Of a stretch of 64,000 nt of DNA, positions 33,200-43,949 are shown one piece after another. This DNA comes from Gelatoporia subvermispora B. Its lineage: Eukaryota; Basidiomycota; Agaricomycetes; Polyporales; Gelatoporiaceae. The stretch covers positions 289,770 through 353,769 of the forward strand of contig KB445817.1 in the NCBI GenBank assembly GCA_000320605.2, in the 5' to 3' direction. Below the pieces are notes generated by a model. That model saw only the letters and a list, made by a program, of their open reading frames with translations, did no database searches and was not told the origin of the DNA. The position numbers and the translations under genes were made by a program. How positions within the stretch are numbered: position 1 is the first letter of the stretch; each line of letters starts with the position of its first letter.

Positions 33200-35620
33200 C
33201 TAGACATGTGGTCGCACGCGTAAATTGAATACACCTGAGCCATGAGCGGAACGAGGTGACGACATCCATCCATGCAGCGCAGCATACGTCTCAAGGCCAT
33301 GTCCACGGCCTGGCATCCCCCGCAATTGTTTCGCGGAAACTGTATCTGGGTTATAATCATTGACTGAACTCACAGCTACCTGTAATCGGGAACAAGTATC
33401 CGACGAAGACGAAGACACCCTGGAGAGAACCTTGACGGTCGTGAGCGAAGAAAGATTCTGACTGGCAGGGATACTGCGTAGCTGTAACAAAGCTGTCAGA
33501 CTCGGCTTCTTGATGCTCGCTCACAGCATACCTAGCTATGTGATCGGTCTTTCAATCGCCGAAGGTGACCTATATGTACTAGTGTGTGTGACAGTGTGAG
33601 CGTTCATTTCATGTTGTCGGGAACAAGGGCAGTGCTAACTCTGGGTGGAGAATTCGAGTAGAGGATCCGGGTTAGGAGACCCGCCTTGACCAGTGCGTCG
33701 GCGCATTCGGGACCCGATGGTGGGCATGACTGGGGCGGGAACGTGATGCACCGGATATGCACTGGGCGAATGTTTCAGTGGATGCTGGTATGCTACGCAC
33801 TGCTGTAGCTGTCTATTCGTCTCAAGAGGAAGGATTGTGCAGTTAAAGGTCGGTACGCTCTCGGAACCAGTTACGGAGCAACCTACCAGTCACAGGTAGT
33901 ATCGGGGCAAGATATAGGTAACTAGGCAATATCTCAGAGAGGCAAATACCCAATGGGTCGGAGCAAAAGAAGCGACGTTGTAAAGTTGCGGGACTGAGAC
34001 AAGTAACCTGGGTGTGTATGTGAATAATAGTCATCAGAGGTACCAGAGCGCCATAACGGCATGCGATCAAACCACACAAGTCCATCTCCCGCTCCCATCA
34101 GGCGCATATATGTGGTTTGACGGCACCTACAAATCGTGTCTCAAACAGTATACTGGGTGGCGATTTGGAGATGCTTGTGGACATACCGTATCAACGAATA
34201 TCAGTCATCAGGCACCTATAAGCATGTGAGCCTGAGACCTATGCACCATGGCATATACCTAAGGATACCGGACATGAATGAACAACACCGACCCTGGTAA
34301 CAACATCCGTAGGTCGATCGACTGAGGGAGGATCTAAGTCTTCATCGCGATCAGGTGTACATTTGTTGGTGGGCCGCAGCCTTGTATCGGAGCTGAATTG
34401 CGGTATATTGGGCAGATTCGGGACCTCCAGGTATGAGCACAGCTTGCTGTATCCATGAAAGGGCGGAAGCATAGCCTGAGCAGGCGATGAGGAAGCCCGC
34501 GCGCCATGACGCGGCCCACGCAGACAGCTGCACAGCCACTAGAGGCTCAACTCTGGGCACGGACCGGGTACCTGGACACCCAAGCGCTCACTTGTTGCAC
34601 TTGTGTCATCCAGTGACTGACCAACGGACGACGTATCGAGAGTATCATGAGCCATCGGACTGCCCCGCTGCTCGTACTCAGAGGGACCTCGGCTCATTCT
34701 GGCTGACTCTACAGCTTGGCTGGAACTGGCACACCATGCGATCAGCGCCCCGTTGAGGCCGACGTCAGCAGCTGTCATTAATTGTGAACCAAGAGAACGC
34801 ACTGCTGCGCGAGCCTTTGACAGCAGTTGCCGAGTGGATGGGCCCTTCCGCCTCTGGCCCAATGAGGCGCTCAGCTCATCTCTACATGACATGGGCCGTC
34901 AACCACGTCAGTCCGGGCTCGTGTGCGACTGTATGCGCCGGAACGTGCTGGGAAGTGCAGACGGTTCGAAGAACGTGAGTCTCGGTCTTTGATCTGCCGC
35001 AAAGGGCCGTAGACACATTGATGAATCTGTTGACCTTCCCCTGACTGATACATCAGGAGATGCAGTTACCTTGCACGTTCATCTCAGCTCTCGGGCTCCC
35101 CCGTCTACCTGAACGGTCCAAGCATGACGAGAAGATCAGATAGCAGCGGCTGGCAGGCTGTGAGAAAAAACTATGTCCAATCATCGCTCAGACTACTGAG
35201 TCCGAATGCCGTGCTACGGTCCATCCTGTGATCGCCTTGTTCAACAGTTCCACCAATACGAGGCAGCATCCTGAGACCTAGCAGCATCACCTGCAGCTCG
35301 CCAGGTAAGCGACCGAAGGCATTCGTTCACACAGGGACTATATAGCGTACTCGATTTATTACCTTGGTATCCCAAGGAGCGTTGCATCGCTCCGAAGGGC
35401 TGCCGTACACATCAACGAGATGCCCCATGTGATCGTAAGAACTGTTGAACTATCCGCAGCCTCAGTTGACCTTGATGCTCACCTTGAGTATGAAATATGG
35501 ACGAGCTGAATGTTTACCTACTGTGCAACGCTGTGATCTCGTGATGGCTCGGTGCTGTATCTTCATTCCGGTCGGTATGGGGTTGCCTGAGGTGATAAGT
35601 GAATCTCTGATGTCCCTGGG
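33200..35620 (+). repeat. Duplicated upstream block U, copy 4
   Basis: Collinear with 43.95-46.0 kb for about 2 kb: GTGACAGTG-GA-CGTC-ATT, GGGCAGTGCTAA-TCTGGGTGGAG, TAACCTGGGTGTGTATGTG, ACCACA-AA-TTCATCTCCCGCTCCCATCAG, GTAGGTCGATCGACTGAGGGAGGATCT and CCTTGTATC-GAG-TGAA. The part nearest the gene (34.5-35.5 kb) is also shared, inverted, with the upstream blocks of copies 1-3. Many frames of 60-117 aa on both strands, none common to all copies. Confidence 0.55.
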
Positions 35621-35628
35621 TCGAGCAT

Positions 35629-35637
35629 ACATATATG
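35629..35637 (+). promoter_or_regulatory. TATA-like element of DUF6533 copy 4
   Basis: CATATATGCGCTGACATTTCC context about 60 bp before the ATG at 35697; the same element is found before copies 1, 3, 5 and 6. Confidence 0.5.
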
Positions 35638-35696
35638 CGCTGACATTTCCATCTATGACCTCACAAAGCTACTGGATTTTGCTCTCGGCGGCGAAA

Positions 35697-37500
35697 ATGT
35701 CTAGGATCTACGGCCCACTGGCGAGCCAGATAGCTAGCTTGGTCAGCTCCAGGTAAGTGATGGCAGCCAAAAATGCCTATCCCGCTGACAGGACATGTCG
35801 TATTCTCCCTGAAGTGTTATCAACAACTATTGCGCTGTCGCCTCTGCTGGTACGTTGCACACACAAAGTCCGCAATGCATGTGAATGACCCCCGCGTTCA
35901 TAGCCCTCGTGCTTTACGATCACATCTGCACAATCCCTCAAGAGGTGCAGCTCATATGGGGAAGCAAAGTTACCAGCACCATGGTCTTATTCCACGCTAA
36001 CCGGTGGTTAAACCTGGCATATGCGATCCAGGGCATCGTGGAGGCGTTTTTGCATGCCGGGACGATTGTTGTGAGCGCTTTGATCTTGCCCGAGCTCGCA
36101 CCCATTGGCGCAGGTCGTCCCAGAGGTCAGATCCCTATTCACCACGAAAACCCGGACCTGAATCATGCATCTGACCTTCGGTTCTCAGCTGTGCTGTGCT
36201 AGGGTACATCGGATACGCAATCGACTTATGCTTGTTCGCCCTGTGGGCAGGTGATCCAGAACTGCGCATACGTTGGGTAGCAATTGACGAGCCTCGACAG
36301 CATTCTCGGGGATCCGTGTCTATGCGCTCAGCGGAGGCAGCCGATTGCTGTCGGTCGCGGTCACATTGCTGAGCATGGTGCCCGTGGGTACGAATGCGGT
36401 GAGTTTTGAAATGCCTGAAAGTCATGGAGATGGGGTATTGAGTTTTGCGCCCCTTGCATAGTACGGTGATTCCTACAAAATCGGCTTCCAGCTAGTCGCT
36501 TTCCCGGTGCTTGGGGTGCACTGCCTGATGACTCAGGACGTGTCCGAGACAACAAACACGAGGTTCGTGAACTTGAATTCATCACCGCACAACCCATGAC
36601 CGATGTCTCTTCCTTATGTAGATGTATGTCCCCGTCGTTATGCGATTTCGGGCTGACATGGTTGCAGTGGAGATCAGCACCCGAGTGCCCGTCATCATAG
36701 CAGACATCGTTGTCCTAGTGCTCACATGGTGGAAGACATGGGCTACGGTACGGATGGCCCGTGAGCACAATGTGAAGACGCCACTCATGAATCTTCTTCT
36801 CCGGGATGGTGCGTCATCGAGGCTTGCTCCCCTCCATCAGACCTCATGGGTGTCCATCAGGGACCTTGTATTTTGTGTCAGTGCTGTCACGAGCATTCCC
36901 TCATTATGCTTAACATAGTGATTCAGGTGCCTCTTGTTGCTAAATGCATTGAACATCGCTGGCACTGCCACCAATGTATGTATCTGGATCTTTTCCGAGA
37001 GAAGTGTTCTCCCACTGAACCCGGGATACAGGTGTTCACATATGCGGGCGCATTCTCAACCTCGTGAGTGACATGTCCTCACGAGATGCTCCACTCGACT
37101 CCTTTTTCACGACAGGCTCTCCTCAATAATTATCACACACTTCCTTTTGAACCTCCGTCAACTCGCATATGCGTCGGACGACGACAACTCTCGGCCGTCC
37201 TTTGTACGAGACGGAGATCCTGACCAGGTCCGCTCGCACACCTCAAGCTTGCGGTTCGGCTCCTTTGTGGGCAACATGGGCGAGTCGCTGGGCCATGACT
37301 CTGAGAATGGCGATGCGGACTTGGTATGGGATGATGACAATGCTGAAGATGACGCGGAACCCTCGCGCCCCAGCGCTGAAGTTGGCTTGGAGGTGGTGGA
37401 TGCTCCTACGGCCTTCGCGGGGGAGAATGCGCCTCGCGGAGTAGGGGACCATGGAAGCCCGGCCTATAATGCATTCGATTCCAGCTCACTCGTTGTATAG
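35697..37500 (+). CDS. DUF6533-type membrane protein, copy 4
   Basis: Proposed exons: 35697-35752, 35815-35849, 35904-36070, 36124-36125 (micro-exon), 36189-36250, 36301-36398, 36462-36566, 36622-36808, 36861-36876, 36927-36975, 37032-37063 and 37116-37500. They sum to 1194 nt, a 397-residue protein. It begins MSRIYGPLASQIAS, then SVINNYCAVASAALVLYDH, IPQEVQLIWG, LFHANRWLNLAYAI, CAVLGYIGYAIDLCLFALWA, FSGIRVYALSGGSR, TWWKTW, LLLRDG, GTLYFVCLLLLNALNIAG, VFTYAGAFSTS and SIIITHFLLNLRQLAYAS, followed by an acidic tail with SLRFGSFVGNMGESL. The layout fits a multi-pass DUF6533 protein with a long cytoplasmic C-terminus. Every junction is GT-AG; the donor before exon 36622 is GTGAAC. Start chosen because exon 1 length and sequence agree in all seven copies. 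Function unknown. Neighbours are duplicated non-coding blocks. Confidence 0.82.
36124..36125 (+). other. Candidate 2-nt micro-exon (AG) of DUF6533 copy 4
   Basis: Lies between intron 36071-36123 (53 nt, GTGAGC...CCCAG) and intron 36126-36188 (63 nt, GTCAGA...CTCAG). Without it the reading frame from exon 3 (phase 0) cannot enter exon 4 (needs two bases). With it the codon AG|C gives Ser before CAVLGY. Inferred from phase only. Confidence 0.45.
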
Positions 37501-39640
37501 GCAGACTGGTCTGCTATCGAGGTATGTCTTGTGCTAAAGGTCTTCGACTTTACAGATAACGATAGATTCTGGAACTTTGGCAGCTTTCTTCTTCTTTTGC
37601 TATTTATGTCTCAACCCGCCTATTCGTATTTCTCGGAATGGACATCACTTCGTATGTAGCCCGTGCAGGATAGACTCATGGACTGCTTTGTCTCTTGTTC
37701 TTGTTTTCTTGGAATATATGTATGATCTCGTGATGTTCATGCGTGCCACGTCGTCTGAAACATTTGAGGACAGAGCCAGCAATTCCAATCCCGCCTCAAA
37801 TGAAGTGGTTAGGCTTCAGGACACTCATTGTTGTGTACCAATGAGGAATGACGACGCTGAGATGGAGCCCGAGATATTCGGCTGACGTGCCGGGTGTTCA
37901 CTGACTTGCACATCAAGCATTCTGGCAATAGACATATTTGTGCATCGGTACTACTGTATCAACGACTCTCGACCTAAACAGTTAATCGAGAACGACCTGG
38001 AATGCTGCGATGTTCACGTAGCTCGTCGAAGCCTCCACGCGAAAACGTGTGCGCTCCGATGAGCCCCTTCACCTGTCCGTGTAGCCTCAGAAAAGAGTTA
38101 TAGGGTAGAATTGATACGATGTCTATGCCCAAAGGTTGAGATCCTAAAAACAGAAGCGGACGCTGACCTCGGGCATACCGTGAAGTATTCTTAATTCAGA
38201 GATGTCGTTGGACTTGGCTTAGATCATTGGCACCGAGGGATATATCGAAAGTCAATCGCGCATACACAGAGCCGCGGATGACTTACGTGCATGACGCCAT
38301 GTCCGTCGCATTAGCCTCCCGCGCTCCCAGTCAGACCCTCGCTGCAGCTGCATTGCGTGTCGATAACCGCTGGCCGCCCTCGAATTACACTCTCGGTGCA
38401 AATTGATGCGCATTACTCGGTGGTTAATTGTCGGTCTCGGTTACGAGGGGCATGACCATGAAGGGCAGCGCGCTCACGGGCCTGCTAACAGCGCAAACGT
38501 ATCCTTTTGTGCCCAAAAAGGGATGCAAAGAGCGATTTACTCACAGGGGCATCATTGTTTCCCAGATAGCCTCCACGGTAGATGGGTATATGGGCGGGGA
38601 AATGAGTCGCCTATATGCTCCGACGACAGATGCAGGCAGACAGGGTTCGATGAGTGCTGGACCTACGCTATATGCCATCGCAGGAGGAATTTTGAGGATG
38701 ATATAGGCTCGAAGGGAGTACGTGTCCTTGGGAGGAGCCTGTTGTTCGATCATGAGCTTTTGTGACTCGGCCCAGTCGAAGTTAGAGATGAACACCCAGC
38801 GCAAACGTACAGAATTCACAACAGGGCTCCCTAGACCGTCGTTATGATACCGAATAGCGAATGTGGCGTAGTGCGAAGCTCTGCGAATGACAGGAGTGAA
38901 CTACTTGACCAAGAGGTCTGTATGAGTAGACTAGCTGAATGTCAAACAGACGTCAGATGGCGGAGTGGTATTTTATCTGGTTTGCGTACCTGTTGAGCTC
39001 GAAGCAGGCGCAGTCTTCCTGTGTCTCCCCGACTGGGACGCACATATTCATTCTGATGGATCATGAGACGTAGCAGAGCCTCGCTGAGAGATGAACATCG
39101 TTAGAGCAGACAGGTACGACAGACTTGCCTCATGTTAAGGCCATCTGTGAGGACGCAATGAAGGCTGCGATCATGTCGCTGACATGTTGGCGTGGATGTG
39201 CAGGATTGTTCGCGCACTGCACGTGAATGTGTGGTCCGCACTCGCGAATGCGCACACCGTACGTACATTGACATGCGCGCGCCAACCGAGGTCCCGCTCG
39301 CGAAGATGTGCGTGGTTGAGATCATCAGGTACAGCAAGATGTGGTGCTCACAGAAAGCGCAGAGTAAGGGGAGCATGTTGAAAGTGCTCGCGCGGAAAGG
39401 TGTTCATTCCGGCAGCTTTTGCCACGAGGTGGACGGTGCGGAACGAGACGCAGCTCGCGCCAGCTGAAATGGGAGGACTAGAGAGGTCCATTGAGCGTGC
39501 TACCCGATGGCGTTGGATCAGCTGTCGCAGGCATGCGGGATATAAGCGGAGCATGCTCACCAGGACAACACAATGCACGCCTGACCAATCTATTCCTGGT
39601 GAAACCCAGACCAGCACAGAAAGGACCAAGTTTAGGAGAG
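37501..39640. other. No confident gene downstream of DUF6533 copy 4
   Basis: A 102-aa frame (37577-37885) with a hydrophobic start (FFFFCYLCLNP, LSLVLVFLEYMYDLVMF), overlapping frames at 38403-38765 and 38428-38706, and antisense 38541-38819 are visible. I can attach none to a family or to a conserved exon chain. 39.1-39.6 kb has only opposing GC-rich frames. Confidence 0.3.
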
Positions 39641-39870
39641 CGCCGGCTTATACACAGGATGGGGCGGAACGGCGGGACGGTGAGGAACCACAGGAGCCCT
39701 GGGAAGCAAGCGTGACGTCCAACCATACCGACACGGCGGCGAGATCAAACACAGTTGCGCAAGGCTAACAACACGCGGCGGTGCTGCAAGAGATACGCTG
39801 GACGGTGTGAGAAAGGCTCAATATCGCTAGTTAGAGCAGGGATAGTCTGATGGACAGGACTGCTGCGTAC

Positions 39871-39873
39871 CTG
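39871..39873 (+). repeat. Target-site duplication, left (CTG)
   Basis: CTG immediately outside the left terminal repeat; the same three bases follow the right terminal repeat at 41347-41349. Confidence 0.75.
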
Positions 39874-41346
39874 CACTGCGTTAAACGCCGGGCGACACCC
39901 CTCCCGGAATGTGCCCCGACATCCGGTATTCCGGCCACATGCCAGCCACATGCGCCCCGGATAACACGAAATCCAGCATGTGGTCGAAATGAGCCCCGAT
40001 CCCTCACATTCCGGCCATATGCTGGCTTAGGTGCCGGCCATATTCCGCTCAGATGCTGGATCCGCCCAATTTGGGTTATACGGAATATATTCCAGATTTA
40101 CTAGCGAGATATTGGTAGCCCTGTACCCGCCGTTCATTCAGCCCTGCTTTCTGTGATTTGCAGTATATATTACGCTTCCGTATACTACTACAGTATATGG
40201 GTCGTGCTATTCGTCACCAGGCTGAGAGCCTCAGACAGACTTCTGCGTCGAGGGCAGGTCTGAGGTAGGCAGCGAAAGCGTCCATGTCAAAACCTACCCT
40301 TTAGCCCATCGTGTGCTCACCGCTATAGTGCAGTGCCTTGATAGTGGGATCCTGGTTCATCTGTAGACTCATGTGAGGTGCCCGCAAGACATGACTAGGG
40401 GAGAAAAGACACAGACTAGTATTTCCTCGCGAGGACTAATCATTGAGATAGTCGTCGCACCACAAGTAAACGAAAGTCGCCAAGGGTCCTAAATAATACT
40501 TGTAGCTGTGGTAATTCGATGGCATTAGTCACGCATGCATATAGCCACCATAAAGAACACCTCACTGGGTTCAGCAACGTCTCCCAGCCGGAATCTACTA
40601 GTCGCGCATCGAGAAGTCAATATTTATCTCCTGATGGGTCAACATAATAGGAGTACTTACCATGATTCTACTCTAAGAAACTCAAGACTTCGCCATAGTA
40701 GTCTTCACGGTGTACTCTCCTAGTCCACAAGTTCTGCGGTCAGCGACAGCGGCTACGACCCAGGACTAACGGTCAACGGGATGACTCACATTACGATCTA
40801 CTTCTCAGCTGCAGCTTAGCAAATGCGGTGCAAAGTATATCACCACGTAGACGTACCGAGCAGACCTCCGCCCTCTGCCCTCCATTCCGAAACCCGGATA
40901 ACGACTACCTAGCAGCCAATGTTACTCTGTGAAAGAAGAGCCAAGTAGTGCTGATAAGCATAGCTCACAATCCTATAGGACTGATGGTTGCAGAGTAAAT
41001 CTGTGGAAGATGGTGGTAGATGGACAAGAGTCAGAGACTGAACGTGAACGTTCGAGCCGTGGTTGAAGTAGAGTGAAGTCACAGACGTCATCGCTTTGAC
41101 AAGTCTAAGGTATTTTCGGGTTGGAGGTTATCGTACAATATTCGGGAAGAAAACAGATATTATGACACAGAGTGGTAATTCTAGATTCTCTCTGGGTAGA
41201 ATGTGACCGGAACATGGCTGTTTTGTGAGATAACGGACGAGATGCTGGAAATTTCAGCATGTGGGCGACATATGGGCGGAATGTGGCTCGTCACACGGGA
41301 TGCCGGAGACATTCCGGAAGGGCATCGCCCGGCGTTTAACGCAGTG
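39874..41346 (+). mobile_element. Non-autonomous CACTA/EnSpm-like transposon (1473 bp)
   Basis: The left end CACTGCGTTAAACGCCGGGCGA is matched perfectly over 22 bp by the complement of the right end, with another 18 bp of imperfect match (CCC-TCCCGGAATGT against CCCTTCCGGAATGT). It is flanked by a 3-bp CTG duplication. TIRs starting CACTG/CACTA with 3-bp duplications identify the CACTA (EnSpm) superfamily. The first 180 bp hold repeated CCGGCCACATG, CCAGCCACATGC and CCGGCCATATGCTGG words, and the last 150 bp hold their complements (CAGCATGTGGGCGACATATGGGCGG), as expected of subterminal transposase-binding repeats. The interior has no long frame, so it is non-autonomous. The 23.88-kb E copy gives the empty site. 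Confidence 0.85.
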
Positions 41347-42050
41347 CTGAAGCAAGAACGACTCGTCTGTCCTGGTAATCGTCCGCACAGGCGCGGTGAC
41401 GAGCACATGCCTGACACGTCGAAGCTCTTCTCCGAGCAGCCGCCATGCCAGTTCTGAGCCTGCAATGAGTAATGACGCAGCTGGAAGGAATATTGTGGTT
41501 GGAGTGATGTCGTGCTAGATCGCAGAGAAGTCCCAAAGCCGATCGGGAGCGCGCTTGCTTCGACGGCCGTCTTCTCCTGACCGCATGCAACTGTCAAAAC
41601 GGCCCTGATGAGCAAGGACGCGGATTAGAGAGCATGAATACGGCGTACCTGCAGCGTGTGAGGCTCGTCTGCGCTGCCCGAAAGTCTGCGATACGCCGAT
41701 GCCAACCCGGACACGATCGAACGCGCTCGGACTCAGGACGCATCACCCATCACGTGCGCCTCAGGGCAGGCGCTTTCGCGTTTTTCCATGCTACGATGTG
41801 CCGTTGTCGCCCAAGTCTGGCCTCCGCGGACGCTCACAGCTATGGTCGACTCTTGCTCCTCCTCCTCCTTGCTCTGTTGCTTGCTTCGTGATATAATCTG
41901 AGCTCCACCGATAGCCTGTAACTATTCAACGCCGAACTCTCCCCATGCCTGTGGACTGCAGACGACCCGTGTCACCCGCAACTTGTCGCTTGCTGCAGTG
42001 GATCTCGAGTACTGTCTAACTCTTGTTTACTATTGCGGCCAAGCAGGACT

Positions 42051-43945
42051 TCCGACATAGCATCGTTTGAAAGCTTCTAGTACTTGCGAGGACATCCTCA
42101 CTGGCTACGCCGACGACCTCGAGTCTTGTTGGGATGCGTTCTTGGGGTTGAGCGATCCTGGTATGTCGATCCTAGGCGGTGGACCCGAGCAAGGGACTGC
42201 TCATCTCATCTCACAATCAGCTCTGCCCGATTTGTGCAGTCCGCTTGCTACCGAGAGCATGTCGACACTGTCTTCCAGACGGCCTGGCGGAGAAGATGAT
42301 CACCGGACCCTAGGACCTCAAATCTCCGAAAGACCTGGTCGGACGAAGCCCTCGCAGCAAGTTACAACATACAGGATCCCCCTCTGGCTTCCCTCTGGCA
42401 GTCATGTAGCACTAACTGCATGTACCCATCCAACCATGGAGGCCGTGTGCTTGGCTGCCGCGAAACGGTGCTGCTTGCGGCGCTTTCTCTCATTCGTCCC
42501 TCACTCGTTGCGCTGACCCTGGTCATGCAATCTGGCTGCCATCTACTGGTTACCTCCCGACAGCCGAAGGACCCTCGTGAAGCGTGCTGCGAGCCTCACG
42601 CTGAAGTGCGGACACCACACGTTGTTTGTGTCCTGCGGAGAGGTCCTAGAGCACCCGATAGGCTCGAAACATTCTTCTCCGATTTGCGGAGCTATCTGGG
42701 GCTGTAGGACTGGCTATGGACTTACGACAAGCACTGGTGACGATTGTGGCTGATTATGTACAAGTGTGTTCGCTGTATTCTCGTCTCAAATGTGAGACGG
42801 GGAGGAGCGAGATTCTGTGTCCTGTGCGCGGTACTATATCAATTGAATTCATTTGTTGGGCAGGCTGAAAAACGTTACGGACTTGGCCTTCTGACCTTCG
42901 ACGACGAGACGGGCTCACAAGAGGGCAACAGCGTCTCCGGATCCGGAGGATTGGCCATGTGCGGCTGTCCGACAAGCAGCCCCGAGTTGAGTTACCTAGT
43001 TTAGTGTCGGTGCTCTCCTATAAAGCTTACAGCGGCCTGTTGGCTTCTGTCTCAGTCGCACAGGGGAGATCAGGTGTCTATTGGCGAGGAGCAGTTAGAC
43101 CGGGATATGACATGCTCATCTCTCCGGTTGTGCAATCCAAATTCTCTCACCATCACCTCCTCGGGGATGTGGTCCCTTCCGGTGCTAGACCATTGCATTA
43201 CTCGGTATACGCATGCTCTCGGATCTCTTGCATTACCCTTCACCACTGCAACACAAATACTAGTGCGCAAACGAGCCTACCAGTGCTTTCGAGCTTGCAA
43301 ACAGGTCGCGTATGAGCTGAGTCAGGGGCTGGGCAATATCTTCCTGATGGGATGTCTCACATATTTACGCTGTCGTCCTATGCCTGCCTCGTCTCTATGC
43401 GGAACGCGTGCTCCCATGCCTGCCGGGCAGGCCCATCAGACAGAAGCTTCTCCGAGAAGTCCTTCAGGAGCGCAGGACCTCGGGAGGCTCAGAGCACAAG
43501 GGACGTCGTTACGTATCGGCAGACAATCACTGATCAGGAGCGCATTCCACCTTCAGCGTCAGCGGTGGGCTCTGCTCTACGCGCCCTCGCTAGTTGACGT
43601 CTGAACGCATCGTATAGAGGGATATCTCGGCTTGATGGTACGTCCGGTTGTCCGCGCTGATCACAGATTGAATCGCAACTGATAGAAGATCTTGTTACAG
43701 AGAGGACATCCTCTTGATCATTGCGGCCCAGGCTCATTGGTCGATTCGCTCTGCCCTGTCTCGCATACCGCCGTTATGCCGCGCTCGCCCCCATGCGCAA
43801 CCGTACACCCATTGACCCCTTCGGTGCACATCGCGGCGGCCAGTTTCACCGCATGCGCCCTGACCAGCATGTGCTTCCTATTCGCTATCTCTGTCGCATG
43901 GCGGCGACGCAGGTGCATGTTCGATGATAAGGACAATGGTACACT
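42051..43945. other. Degenerate duplicated sequence (relics), no confident gene
   Basis: 42.05-42.6 kb is a weak partner of 26.2-26.5 kb; 42.9-42.96 kb has the E-tail words; 43.1-43.3 kb partners 32.75-32.85 kb; 43.69-43.95 kb is an F-box-like relic related to 30.8-31.05 and 53.5-53.7 kb. The longest frames (42067-42516, 149 aa; 43074-43604, 176 aa) are not preserved in the partners. Confidence 0.35.
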
Positions 43946-43949
43946 TTGA

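Larger units (their letters stand above)
39645..42050 (+). repeat. Block E long copy interrupted by a CACTA-like element
   Basis: 39,645-39,873 and 41,347-41,890 together match the continuous 23.65-24.24 kb arm plus the E core: GGATGGGGCGGAACGGCGGGAC, GGACAGGACTGCTGCGTACCTG then, after the insertion, AAGCAAGAACGACTCGTCTGTCCTGGTAATCGTCCGCACAGGCGC. The core is at 41,735-41,760 (CGCATCACCCATCACGTGCGCCTCAGGGCAGGCG). This copy lacks the hAT-like element present at 24.2 kb. Confidence 0.6.

Noticed and set aside
36071..36188. Zero-length (recursive) splice site AG|GT at CCCAGAG|GTCAGA as the answer to the exon 3-4 gap
   Set aside because: It would split the long intron but would not change the phase, so the frame still fails; only a 2-nt exon restores it. 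Recursive splicing cannot be excluded if the frame reading is wrong elsewhere.
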